DNA of 64,000 nt from Pseudanabaena biceps (GTDB lineage Bacteria; Cyanobacteriota; Cyanobacteriia; Pseudanabaenales; Pseudanabaenaceae): contig JAATWA010000001.1 in NCBI GenBank assembly GCA_013361095.1, forward strand, positions 1,227,001-1,291,000, read 5' to 3'. Positions 7,449 through 16,122 of this stretch are shown here, piece after piece (the first letter of the stretch is position 1; each line of letters starts with the position of its first letter). The notes beneath the pieces are model-generated. The model worked only from the letters and a program-made list of their open reading frames with translations. It had not been told where the DNA came from and did no database searches. Both the position numbers and the translations under genes were made by a program.

Positions 7449-8552
7449 ATGTCTTTTAAAGTTTTGTCTAATTATCGCCAGTTACAGCCATTTGTCTTAC
7501 AACGTGAAATAGAGCAATACCAACGCACCTTAGTTATCAATGTGGCTATTTTAATCGCGCTGGTAGCGATCGGCACATTGGGCTATCACCTGATCGAAGG
7601 TTGGGATTGGTTTGACGCGCTTTATATGACGATCATTACCCTTGCCACAATTGGTTATGGCGAGACACATCCTCTACATTTTCAGGGACGATTATTTACC
7701 CTATCTTTAATCATTATGGGGGTGGCCAGTATTGGTTATATCGTGGCTCAGTTTACCAATGCGATCGCGAATGGGCATATCTATGACATTTTTCAGGCAA
7801 GGCGGCAACGAAAAATTATGAACTCTTTGGATAAACACTATATAGTTTGTGGCTTTGGACGCACAGGTAGGCAAGTAACTGCCGAATTTAGGGCTGAAGG
7901 GAGTATTCCTTTTGTGGTTATTGATAGCGATGCAGAAATGATCGCTCAAGCCGAACAATCAGAATATCTAACGGTAAAAGGGGATGCTGCCCTTGATCAG
8001 ACCCTATTATTTGCGGGAATCGAGCGAGCTGTTTGTATTGTCGCCGCTTTACCGTCTGATGCCGAAAACCTATATACAGTGCTATCTGCTAAAACTTTAA
8101 ATCCCCAAATCAGGGCGATCGCTAGAGCCAGTACCGAAGAGGCGATGCAAAAATTACGGCGCGGTGGAGCCGATGAGGTAATCTCGCCCTATATCACAGG
8201 TGGCAAACGTATGGCGGCTGTGGCTCTGCACCCACAGGTCATGGACTTTGTAGATGGCATCATCGCAGGCAACAATCGCTCTTTTTATATCGAAGAATAT
8301 CGCATCGATAATCCTGTTTATGTGGGTATGACTCTAAAAAAAGCTAGCTTGCGATCGCAAACAGGTGTCCTAGTTTTGGCGATTCGTCGTTCTGATGGCA
8401 ATTTAATCGCAGGACCCGATGGTAATACCGAAATTTTAGAAGGCGATGTTTTGATCTCAATGGGAACACCTGAACAATTGCGAGAATTAAATCAAATACT
8501 TAGCCCTCTTGCCAAAGAATCTAATATGCCAAGATTACCGCGAGCTAAGTAG
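7449..8552 (+). CDS. Potassium channel with RCK/TrkA domains
   Basis: A 367-residue K+ channel subunit of the MthK/Kch type, acting in the cell membrane. There are two membrane helices, about residues 28-48 and 82-105. The selectivity filter TIGYG is at 67-71. An N-terminal RCK domain with Rossmann motif YIVCGFGRTGRQV begins near residue 130, and a TrkA-C domain lies near 280-355 (GMTLKKASLRSQTGVLVLAIRR). Ligand binding at the RCK ring gates such channels. It is monocistronic, with a hairpin ten bases after the stop. Confidence 0.93.
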   Translation: MSFKVLSNYRQLQPFVLQREIEQYQRTLVINVAILIALVAIGTLGYHLIEGWDWFDALYMTIITLATIGYGETHPLHFQGRLFTLSLIIMGVASIGYIVAQFTNAIANGHIYDIFQARRQRKIMNSLDKHYIVCGFGRTGRQVTAEFRAEGSIPFVVIDSDAEMIAQAEQSEYLTVKGDAALDQTLLFAGIERAVCIVAALPSDAENLYTVLSAKTLNPQIRAIARASTEEAMQKLRRGGADEVISPYITGGKRMAAVALHPQVMDFVDGIIAGNNRSFYIEEYRIDNPVYVGMTLKKASLRSQTGVLVLAIRRSDGNLIAGPDGNTEILEGDVLISMGTPEQLRELNQILSPLAKESNMPRLPRAK

Positions 8553-8561
8553 TGGTCTAAG

Positions 8562-8590
8562 TTGAAAGCCAGCCTAAGGCTGGCTTTCAA
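8562..8590 (+). terminator. Channel-gene terminator hairpin
   Basis: TTGAAAGCCAGCC-TAA-GGCTGGCTTTCAA is a perfect 13-bp stem ten bases past the stop, followed by A-rich DNA. The same hairpin core occurs inside family C elements, so this may be a fragment of one. Confidence 0.65.
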
Positions 8591-8621
8591 AAAATTAGTT
8601 TTGAGGTTTTAAAACCCAATA

Positions 8622-8664
8622 AGCGGCTGGCGACGCTCCGCGTCGCCAGCCGCTTATTGGGTTT
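8622..8664. repeat. Intergenic palindrome
   Basis: Near-perfect palindrome with arms of about 20 bp starting AAACCCAATAAGCGGCTGGC, followed by GATTTGTCCTAG. This outer TTTGTCCTA context recurs beside other palindromes in the window. Confidence 0.7.
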
Positions 8665-8697
8665 AGATTTGTCCTAGTACACTTGGCGATCGCTATA

Positions 8698-8746
8698 AAT
8701 CAAAAAATATGGCGCACTCACGAGAGTGCGCCATATTTTTTGATTT
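8698..8746 (-). terminator. petCA terminator
   Basis: Arms AAATCAAAAAATATGGCGCA and complement, with an ACGA loop, lie 13 bases past the petA stop. The flanking A and T runs make it usable on both strands. Confidence 0.85.
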
Positions 8747-8758
8747 AATTATCCCAAC

Positions 8759-9742
8759 TTAGAAATTCATTTCCGCAGCTTGGACTTTTTCGACTTGCTT
8801 CTTCTTCAACACCAATAAAATTTGGGTAACGATAACGGAAGCAAAGAATGCTAACAACCATTGGATGCGGCGAGGATCTTGAAGCACAATTTCTCCATCA
8901 TGCTGACCAAAACCACCAACATTAGGATTAGTAGTTAAAGCTGAACCAACTCTCACTTCACTTCCTGGCTCTACAAGCAAAGTTGCACCCGCAGGGACAG
9001 TCTCGGTAGCAATGCTGCCATCAGTAGTTTGTACTGAAATTTCATATCCACCATAAGTACCTTCATCTTCGTTAGGCGCAATGGGGCTAATTTGAGTAAC
9101 TAGACCAGAAACCGTGGAAGTATATTCATTATTATTGCTCTTTTCGCCAGTAGGATATACCTGACCACGACCACGATTGCCGCCAGCATGGACAGCATAT
9201 TTCAGGAAGTGAACATTTTTATCTTTAGAAGGATCGGGAGAAAGCACTGGGAAAGTGATTTCAGGGTAGTCATCACCAGAGATAGGGCCAACTAAGACGA
9301 TATTTTCTTGATCATCGCTATAGGGTTGGTAATAAATATCTTGGGTCTTTTCTTTTAATTCTTCAGATAAACGGTCTTCAGGAGCAATCTTAAAGCCTTC
9401 AGGCAAAACTAGAACTGCACCTACATTTAAGCCTGCTTTGCTACCATCGGCAGTGACTTGCTGGACACTATGATCATAGGGCAGCTTAACAACGGCTTCA
9501 AATACAGTGTCTGGCAACACTGACTGAGGCAGTTCTAATTCAATTCCTTTTTGAGCAAGGTGGCAGTTAGCGCAGACAATTTTACCAGTGGCTTCGCGAG
9601 GAGTTTTATAAGCTTCTTGAGCATAATAAGGATAAGCATGAGCCGATTGAACATTCAATCCAAACATTAGAGTCAAGCTTGTGAGGACGCATAGACTGGC
9701 TCCCACAAGCAAACGATTGACGAGGGAAAAAGCTTTTTTCAT
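8759..9742 (-). CDS. petA: Cytochrome f (apocytochrome f)
   Basis: Haem subunit of the thylakoid cytochrome b6f complex; it passes electrons from the Rieske protein to plastocyanin or cytochrome c6. I chose the ATG at 9742, giving [10 protein letters not shown] (327 residues), because longer versions would run into the hairpin upstream. The signal peptide ends at AHA (residue 36), leaving mature Tyr1 as axial ligand (YPYYAQ). The haem-binding CANCH is at residues 57-61. A C-terminal membrane helix ([18 protein letters not shown]) anchors it. It lies about 115 bases after petC in the usual petC-petA order, but with a strong hairpin between them. Confidence 0.97.
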   Translation of the reverse strand: MKKAFSLVNRLLVGASLCVLTSLTLMFGLNVQSAHAYPYYAQEAYKTPREATGKIVCANCHLAQKGIELELPQSVLPDTVFEAVVKLPYDHSVQQVTADGSKAGLNVGAVLVLPEGFKIAPEDRLSEELKEKTQDIYYQPYSDDQENIVLVGPISGDDYPEITFPVLSPDPSKDKNVHFLKYAVHAGGNRGRGQVYPTGEKSNNNEYTSTVSGLVTQISPIAPNEDEGTYGGYEISVQTTDGSIATETVPAGATLLVEPGSEVRVGSALTTNPNVGGFGQHDGEIVLQDPRRIQWLLAFFASVIVTQILLVLKKKQVEKVQAAEMNF

Positions 9743-9786
9743 GGATGAGTTCAAATGTGAATTAAAGATTAGTGCGAATGTGTAGT

Positions 9787-9839
9787 CCAAGATAATTTTT
9801 GAAAGGCTGGCTTTGCCAGCCTTTCAAAAATTATCTTGG
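9787..9839 (-). terminator. Strong hairpin between petC and petA
   Basis: Perfect arms of 24 bp starting CCAAGATAATTTTTGAAAGG, with a CTTTG loop. It lies 18 bases past the petC stop and 45 bases before the petA start. It could attenuate read-through or mark a processing or mRNA-stability site between co-transcribed genes. Confidence 0.75.
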
Positions 9840-9856
9840 GAGTTGCGTTTAAATTT

Positions 9857-10396
9857 TTAAGACCACCAAGGTGATTCATTGGTGCGGAAGTCAGTCTCCG
9901 TCCATGTGCTGAACTGCACAACATCATCTTCGACGGAAGCATGGGCTAGGGCAAGCGATAGGGGAGCTGGACCACGCACAACCTTACCTTCGTTGTTGTA
10001 CTGAGATCCGTGACATGGGCAAATAAATTTGTTTTCAGCCGCATTCCAAGGAACAACACAGCCAAGGTGTGTACAGACTGCATTTAAGCCATAGGATTCA
10101 ATTTCTTTGTTCTCAGTCACAACTATGTAGGTAGGATCGCCTTTAAGCCCTTGAGCAAGTTCGCGATCGCCTGCTTGATGAGTTGCCAAAAATGCGGAGG
10201 CGAGTACGTCTTTACCAAGAGCATCTTTAGCTGCCACGCCACCGCCTGTACCTCCACGGGAAGGAGGTACAAAGTAAGCAGCTACAGGATAAAGTGCTGC
10301 AAGAGATGTAACGGCAGCAGATCCCCCTAAAATTAGGTTCATAAATTGGCGACGACCCATACTGGGGACATCGTTGGATGCAGAAGCTTGACTCAT
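9857..10396 (-). CDS. petC: Rieske iron-sulfur protein of the cytochrome b6f complex
   Basis: Accepts electrons from plastoquinol at the lumenal side. 179 residues, the usual cyanobacterial length. The N terminus has a twin-arginine motif (GRRQFMN, residues 14-20) followed by a membrane helix that stays as anchor. The 2Fe-2S ligands are Cys108/His110 (CTHLGC) and Cys126/His129 (CPCHGS); Cys113 and Cys128 form the usual disulfide. Upstream is an AT-rich region that must hold the petCA promoter. Confidence 0.97.
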   Translation of the reverse strand: MSQASASNDVPSMGRRQFMNLILGGSAAVTSLAALYPVAAYFVPPSRGGTGGGVAAKDALGKDVLASAFLATHQAGDRELAQGLKGDPTYIVVTENKEIESYGLNAVCTHLGCVVPWNAAENKFICPCHGSQYNNEGKVVRGPAPLSLALAHASVEDDVVQFSTWTETDFRTNESPWWS

Positions 10397-10603
10397 AAGA
10401 TTTGGCTAAGAATTAATCTAAGAAATATTACATTTTATATATCGCTGTTTACCATAATATCGACAATCTTTGGACTTCTAGCGAGTTGTTTTGCTACGAA
10501 ATGTTAAGCGTTTTATTTTTAAAGAATATTGTTAGAGTTATAGCTGTCACCAGTTCTGTCTTTACCGTGGCAACTGAAATTCTTAAGCCCTAATTTTGCC
10601 CCC

Positions 10604-12355
10604 ATGATGAACGAAAAATCCGCATCACACTTTTCTAAATATCGGATCTTAGGCTTAGTTGGCAGAGGTCAGTTTGGAAAAGTTTTGTGTGCGCGATTGC
10701 GTGATACTGGCAAACTGGTTGCCCTCAAAGAGCTAGAGCATAAACGCTTTCCCACTAGCAAGTTATTGAGGGAATTGCGATTTTTATTGACTTTGCAACA
10801 TGCCCATATTGTGGCTTGCACTGCTCTTGTCCATCACCAAAATTATCGTTATTTAGTGATGGAATACTGTGAGGGTGGCACATTGCGGGATCTGATGAAC
10901 CACACCAAAAACTTATCAGTGAAGCAATGCTTTGATTTGATTAATGATATTTTGTTGGGATTAGAACATGCCCATGCTGCCAATATTATTCATTGTGATA
11001 TCAAACCTGAAAATGTATTACTAAAAATTACTTCTAAGGGCTGGCTTGCCAAGATTTCTGATTTTGGAATTGCCCGTCTTAGTCAAGAGAGTGATTCTGA
11101 GGGAAACAATACTGGCTCTCCTGGATATATGGCTCCTGAGCGCTTTTATGGTCAGTTTTCCGCAGGTTCAGATATATATGCGGTGGGGATTATTTTGTAT
11201 GAGTTACTGGTGGGTAAGCGTCCTTTTTCGGGAATGCCCACAGAACTAATGAATGCTCATCTCAATTATCGGGTGCTGATTCCTGATAGTATTCCGCGAT
11301 CGCTAGCGAGCATAATTATAAAATCCCTCGAAAAGTTACCCAAACGCCGATATAGCTCTTCTAGTGAAATGCGACTAGATTTAGCCGCAGTTTTACAATC
11401 TGAAGACTTTAGTAAAATCAAAACGGCTGTAAGCTCTGAAAGCTGCACCACAATTTTATTTGCTCAAAAATCTCAATACTTTGCTCAAACAGAGATACCT
11501 GAAAAAGTTATTAGTCTCGTTGGCACAGAAAAGTCTCGTTTTTATAGTGTTTCCCAATTTCTTTTGCATTGGCATAGTCTGGCGCTTGATCATAAAGAGC
11601 AAATTATTAAATCTGAGTATGAGATCACCGCGATCGCCTTTGCGCGAAAGACTTTATTTGTATCGACTAAGCGATCAATCTATCAATTTGTGCAGGGCAA
11701 GCCTAAGTTTTTATATCAATTTTCGCAAGATCAAACTTTTAATTGGGTAATTTCACCCCATGGCGATTGGATTGCGATATCCACAGGCAACCAGTTAGAA
11801 ATACGCAATTTGGTTTATGGTCGAGCCATGCGTCTGGAGTTTGCCGCTAGAGCCTTAAGTTGCATTATTGCCTTCGATCAACATCATCTCTTAGCGATCG
11901 CCAATAAACCTGAAACTAATGAAAGTCGGGCGATCGTGATTTCGCGCCGTTGCAACATCATGTATCGGCTATCTCTGCCCATGCAGATTGCCTCTGGTAT
12001 TGCCACATTCACCCGCGATCGCGTCCTTTTATTAGAAGCCGACAATCGCCGCAATATCTATTTATTGGATGTCAAACCTTATCGATTACTGAGGATTCCC
12101 TTAGAATATGATGTGCTACTAATGGCAGCTACACCTTGGGGCTTTGCTATTACTAGCAAATACAACGAATGCCAAACGATATTAATACTTCTAGATTTAC
12201 GCGGTAATGATATTGGCAATTTGATTATTGATGGTGAAGTGACCGCGATCGCACCCATTGACATTAATTTATTAGCGATCGCAGTGGCTGAAGTTTCAGG
12301 CTACAAGCTACACGCAATTAATCTCAAGAAGCTAGACATCGACTTGATTTTTTAG
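10604..12355 (+). CDS. Serine/threonine protein kinase with C-terminal propeller-like region
   Basis: The Hanks-type kinase domain spans about residues 12-265: glycine loop GRGQFG (20-25), ATP-binding Lys42, catalytic loop HCDIKPENVLL (130-140), and DFG at 153-155. The catalytic Asp is preceded by Cys rather than Arg, so it lacks the RD arginine. Residues about 310-583 contain repeated beta-rich blocks (WVISPHGDWIAISTGNQLEIRN, YRLLRIPLEYDVLLMAATPWG) that resemble a WD/propeller sensor. There is no membrane segment, so it is probably cytoplasmic. Its start is MMNEKS; either Met could be used. It stands alone, divergent from petC. Confidence 0.9.
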   Translation: MMNEKSASHFSKYRILGLVGRGQFGKVLCARLRDTGKLVALKELEHKRFPTSKLLRELRFLLTLQHAHIVACTALVHHQNYRYLVMEYCEGGTLRDLMNHTKNLSVKQCFDLINDILLGLEHAHAANIIHCDIKPENVLLKITSKGWLAKISDFGIARLSQESDSEGNNTGSPGYMAPERFYGQFSAGSDIYAVGIILYELLVGKRPFSGMPTELMNAHLNYRVLIPDSIPRSLASIIIKSLEKLPKRRYSSSSEMRLDLAAVLQSEDFSKIKTAVSSESCTTILFAQKSQYFAQTEIPEKVISLVGTEKSRFYSVSQFLLHWHSLALDHKEQIIKSEYEITAIAFARKTLFVSTKRSIYQFVQGKPKFLYQFSQDQTFNWVISPHGDWIAISTGNQLEIRNLVYGRAMRLEFAARALSCIIAFDQHHLLAIANKPETNESRAIVISRRCNIMYRLSLPMQIASGIATFTRDRVLLLEADNRRNIYLLDVKPYRLLRIPLEYDVLLMAATPWGFAITSKYNECQTILILLDLRGNDIGNLIIDGEVTAIAPIDINLLAIAVAEVSGYKLHAINLKKLDIDLIF

Positions 12356-12394
12356 CAATCTTTACTCCCTTCCACCCTGCTAGTCGATGCTTAG

Positions 12395-12435
12395 AAAAGA
12401 GTAATGGCGGCGCTTTGCGCCGACATTACTCTTTT
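12395..12435 (+). terminator. Hairpin after the kinase gene
   Basis: Arms AAAAGAGTAATGGCGGCGC and near-complement (one mismatch) lie 40 bases after the kinase stop. An outer A run and T run suit a terminator. Confidence 0.65.
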
Positions 12436-12471
12436 GGATTTATATAGCTAAGTACTTATGAAAAATAAATT

Positions 12472-12524
12472 ACCAAAACCCTTAAAGTTGCGCCCCGCAG
12501 GGGCGCAACTTTAAGGGTTTTGGT
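12472..12524. repeat. Family D palindrome, copy 1
   Basis: Arms ACCAAAACCCTTAAAGTTGC plus GCCCC, with the complement across a GCA loop. It shares frame and most arm sequence with 29990-30043, but the two differ at positions that change in both arms together, so pairing is kept. The left flank AAATAAATTACC is common to both copies. Confidence 0.8.
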
Positions 12525-12540
12525 TTGTAATTAATTACGC

Positions 12541-12647
12541 TTAGAGCCTATTGAGGCTTTAAGTAGTACAAAGAAATTTGTGAAAGCGCCGCTTCGCGGC
12601 GCTTTCACAAATTTCTTTGGGGTTTAAGTTAGCGCAAGGCGCTGTAG
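12541..12647 (+). repeat. Family A palindromic element, complete 107-base copy
   Basis: Left end TTAGAGCCTATTGAGGC, then TTTAAGTAGTACAAAG, a 49-base internal palindrome (12570-12618), then GGTTTAAGTTAGCG and right end CAAGGCGCTGTAG. It has the same length and frame as the copy at 19638-19744, but a different palindrome arm sequence. It overlaps the end of the rne gene region. Confidence 0.8.
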
Positions 12648-12651
12648 CTAC

Positions 12652-14958
12652 TTATGAAGCTGAAGAACGCTTGCGCCGTGAAGCCACAGGAGATTGAATT
12701 GGAACAGACTCCTTAGAAACACTGGGCAAATCAGCTTTAGACTCAGTATCAAGATCGCCATAGCTCGGAACTACTGACTGTTGTCGATTCGCACGCAAAA
12801 TTATGCCGTTAGAAATGACCGCATTAGTTTCTGCTGGACTAGCATCTTCACTGCTAGTGACCTCAATGTCTGGAGTGATGATTTCATCTTCAGATTGAAT
12901 GATTTCCGAAACTTCTGGCTCTAGGCTACCTTCCTCATCAACGTTATCAGCGCTATCAGAGTCATCACTAGAGGAGTTAGGGCGGCTTGATCGAAAACGA
13001 TCTTGCTCAAATCGTTCTGATTGCCTTGAAGTCGGCAAAGCATTAGCAGGCTTAGCTGCTTGTCCGGGCAAAGCCACAGTAACAATCACATTGCGAGGGT
13101 CTTTAACTTCGCGATCTGCTAATACCAAAGGAGACACCCCGATCAAAGAATAAACATCTTGCTCCTCTTCAGTCATTTCCACCACAATTAGCTCTGGTGG
13201 CTCAATGACCTTAGTGCGAATCTCGCGCTTATTAGGTCGTTCCGTTAAATTTTCTGCTGCGATCGCAACAGTGCTGACAACTTCATCCTCTTCTACTACT
13301 TCAGGGCTTGGATCGGGTGCCACATTGCTAACAACAGTCGGTGCAACATTAGGTAAAACGCTAGGTAAAACATTAGACGAAATAGCAGGAAGTGTTATCT
13401 TGGTGGGCACGTTTCTTTCGACGACATCGCGCTCAATCCTCGGCTCAAAGCGAGCCTCTATACGCGATCGCGTCTCTACAACAACAGGTGTAACTTTCTC
13501 CGATTCACGAGCATCGCGTGAATCCTTGAGCATCGCCCGCTTACCACGTCTACGCAAATTACTACGCTCTTGGTAGCTCGGATGATTGACCAAATTAGGC
13601 TCTAGCCCACCGCCTAAATCAGAGTCAGAGTCCCCATCGTCATAGTCAGATGTAAAGTCAAGCTGGTTGGATTGCTTGGCTTCCCAAGCCCGCGAGGTCA
13701 CATCCACAGGTTGTCCAGCCGCTTCACCGGGCAAATGCATCAAATGCCCTAAACCGCCACAACTAGCACAGGGACGACCAAATAACTCATAAACGCTCTG
13801 TCCTTGTCGCTTACGAGTTAGCTCAACTAGTCCTAATTCCGTAAGTTGAGCAATTTGAGGACGGGACTTATCCGATCGCAAAGCCTTATTAAAGTATTCA
13901 AGGAGCTGCATCTGATCACGGCGAGTATCCATATCGATGAAGTCCACGACAATCACACCCGCAATATTTCGCAGACGGATCTGACGAGCGATTTCAACGG
14001 CAGCCTCACAATTAGTCCATAGCACTGTTTCACGAGAAGTTTGCGATCGCGTAAAAGAGCCAGAATTCACATCTATTACCGTCAAAGCTTCGGTCGGCTC
14101 AATGATCACATAGCCGCCACTAGGCAAGTCAACTCTGGGCTTGAGAGCTTCACGAATACCCGCATTGACTCGAAAGTACTCCAAAATTGGCGTGCGTTCG
14201 CGATGATGGTCAAGCATCAAACCGCTAGGAATCTTGCCATCCCCCCAATTTAATAAATGTTGCTTAATGCGGCGTAACCCATCGTTAGAATCGGTGACAA
14301 TGCGATTAACTTCATTACTATATAAATCACGCAATACCCTTTGCACAAAATCTCGTTCGCGATCGAGCAGAGTGGGCTGGCGCGTCGTCGCTACATCTTG
14401 CTGAATGGTTTCCCATTGACGTTGCAAGTTATCGAGATCCTCAATAATCTGCTCCTCAGGCATTCCGTCCGCCTCAGTTCGCACTAAAATGCCCATTCCC
14501 GCAGGCTTCACCAATATCGCAAGGGCGCGGAGACGATTGCGCTCAGCTTCACTACGAATCCGCCGTGACAGGTTAACACCACGACCAAAGGGCAGCAGCA
14601 CCACATAACGTCCTGGCAAAGAAATATTGCCAGTCAAACGAGGGCCTTTATTACCCGTTGGCTCTTTCATTACCTGCACCAACACACGCTGTTGCGGTAC
14701 AACCAGATCGCTAATTGCACCCGAAGAACGCCGCATTTTGAGCGGGCCTAAGTCAGTAATGTGGATAAAGCCATTGCGATCGCCATCACCAATATTTACA
14801 AACGCAGCGTCAATACTAGTTAAAACATTTTCCACAACGCCTAAGTAGACATCACCAACTTGGTGAGTTCCTGCGGCAACAACAATTTCTTCAATTTGAT
14901 CTTCACTAAACACAGCAGCAATACGATACTGCTCGGCAATAATTATTTGCTTTGGCAT
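12652..14958 (-). CDS. rne: Ribonuclease E/G
   Basis: Endoribonuclease for mRNA decay and rRNA/tRNA processing. 768 residues. The S1 RNA-binding domain lies at about residues 35-125 (VGDVYLGVVENVLTSIDAAFVNIG). The catalytic DNase I-like domain contains VIDVNSGSFTR near 295, with the Mg-binding aspartates, and NIAGVIVVDFIDM. The Zn-link PCASCGGLGH lies near residue 405. The remaining C-terminal half is disordered, Val/Ser/Glu-rich and variable. The last residues, ASRRKRSSAS, resemble the arginine-rich tail through which cyanobacterial RNase E binds PNPase. Upstream lies over 1.1 kb without genes, consistent with the long autoregulatory leaders known for rne genes. Confidence 0.95.
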   Translation of the reverse strand: MPKQIIIAEQYRIAAVFSEDQIEEIVVAAGTHQVGDVYLGVVENVLTSIDAAFVNIGDGDRNGFIHITDLGPLKMRRSSGAISDLVVPQQRVLVQVMKEPTGNKGPRLTGNISLPGRYVVLLPFGRGVNLSRRIRSEAERNRLRALAILVKPAGMGILVRTEADGMPEEQIIEDLDNLQRQWETIQQDVATTRQPTLLDRERDFVQRVLRDLYSNEVNRIVTDSNDGLRRIKQHLLNWGDGKIPSGLMLDHHRERTPILEYFRVNAGIREALKPRVDLPSGGYVIIEPTEALTVIDVNSGSFTRSQTSRETVLWTNCEAAVEIARQIRLRNIAGVIVVDFIDMDTRRDQMQLLEYFNKALRSDKSRPQIAQLTELGLVELTRKRQGQSVYELFGRPCASCGGLGHLMHLPGEAAGQPVDVTSRAWEAKQSNQLDFTSDYDDGDSDSDLGGGLEPNLVNHPSYQERSNLRRRGKRAMLKDSRDARESEKVTPVVVETRSRIEARFEPRIERDVVERNVPTKITLPAISSNVLPSVLPNVAPTVVSNVAPDPSPEVVEEDEVVSTVAIAAENLTERPNKREIRTKVIEPPELIVVEMTEEEQDVYSLIGVSPLVLADREVKDPRNVIVTVALPGQAAKPANALPTSRQSERFEQDRFRSSRPNSSSDDSDSADNVDEEGSLEPEVSEIIQSEDEIITPDIEVTSSEDASPAETNAVISNGIILRANRQQSVVPSYGDLDTESKADLPSVSKESVPIQSPVASRRKRSSAS

Positions 14959-15358
14959 TCAATTTCCTCAGAATTTCTTCGATTCAAAAGAGCCAGCCTA
15001 AGAACTTATTTAAAAAATATTTTTTATCCGAAGTCTATAAAAAATATTTTCTGCTCCTCAATCAACAGTCTAGAAAAGCTGGATTAAAGGATTTGAAAAT
15101 GTAACCAACCAATAACGAAATTAACGAAAAAATTTTGATTGCAAAATGGTCTTTATCGCGACAATCTAGTACTAAGCCATGTACCGAGCTAGTAACTGAT
15201 TGCTTTGCCTGCTCTGGCATTACGATGACGAGACGTATTGCTATGTCTGGAATGATTTGGATAAGTAGTACTTAGGCATAATTATGAACTAGGTTTAAAA
15301 CCCTTACAGCTCGATCTGCGGACAATAAAAGTTTTAAGTTGTTATTACGCCTAACCTA

Positions 15359-15462
15359 AGTCGCTGGGCGTAGTTAATAAAAACTGAAGCTAAGGAATAT
15401 GACGCGCGCGTAGCTTGCGCCACATTTCTTAGAGTTTTATGTTTAATTGAGCCCAGCGACTT
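15359..15462. repeat. Large imperfect foldback
   Basis: AAGTCGCTGGGC at the left end and GCCCAGCGACTT at the right end pair. Inside, AATAAAAACT pairs with AGTTTTATGTTTA imperfectly, then TAAGGAATATG with CACATTTCTTA, around a GCGCGCGTAGCTTGCGC core. It looks like a complete element that has begun to decay. Confidence 0.6.
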
Positions 15463-15470
15463 AATTTAAT

Positions 15471-15495
15471 AAAAACTAGGCTACTCCTAGTTTTT
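15471..15495 (+). terminator. Isolated hairpin with T run
   Basis: AAAAACTAGG-CTACT-CCTAGTTTTT is a perfect 10-bp stem ending in T residues. It lies far from any gene end on the plus strand, so it may end an untracked small transcript. Confidence 0.45.
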
Positions 15496-15982
15496 AATTG
15501 ACAGTTTTTAGGGTAGGCATGATTTGAGTAAAACTGATGGTCATACCTAGTCACCCTTGACTAAAAACTAAATCCTAAAAAATCTTGCAGATCTTGATTA
15601 ATAAGCCTCGCCTACAAACACAAGCCTGATCGATTCAGTATCCATCCAGATGGAATGTGAGTATGGTTAGTGAAAAGTTTGCGAGATTTCGTTAAAAGCT
15701 AGAGTTACTTTCTTTCTTAGACTGACATTTATTAAACTATCTAGAAGTTGCTTACACCATTTATCCACAGCGATCAGCTTGCGGATAAAGCAGTGTACTT
15801 GATAAATCAAGTTTATGATTATGGTCTGTAAGCTTATTTATTTAATCAGCTACTAGGCACATTGAGCTAGAAGCTAGACTAAACCTATCGTAGTATTATA
15901 GCGTAGCCTAAAGCGTAACTATTTCTTAATAGTGTTTTAATATTAATTAGGTGCAGAGCAATATGTAGCTAGGCGCAATTAA

Positions 15983-16043
15983 ACGTAAAACCCAAGAGAG
16001 AGTTGCGGCGCAAAGCGCCGCAACTCTCTCTTGGGTTTTACGT
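15983..16043. repeat. 61-base palindrome upstream of the phosphatase gene
   Basis: Arms of about 28 bp from ACGTAAAACCCAAGAGAGAG, meeting at GGCGC-AAA-GCGCC. Flanks GGCGCAATTAA on the left and GACTTAACTGGCTACAGCTA on the right recur near other palindromes. Confidence 0.75.
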
Positions 16044-16122
16044 TCTGACTTAACTGGCTACAGCTATTATTTGAAGAAAGCCTAGTTTTCTCTTAAACCT
16101 TATAAAAATTGAGGATACAGTT

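Larger units (their letters stand above)
14959..16122. other. Long gene-free region upstream of rne
   Basis: About 1.16 kb without a supportable gene. The part next to rne (14990-15060) is very AT-rich; read on the minus strand it gives a U-rich leader with repeated AAAATATTTTT stretches, such as RNase E could use for autoregulation. Further right is a 104-base foldback at 15359-15462, a T-run hairpin at 15471-15495, and the inverted pair TTTTTAGGGTAGG/CACCCTTGACTAAAAA around 15507-15567. No known structured RNA was recognised. Confidence 0.5.
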
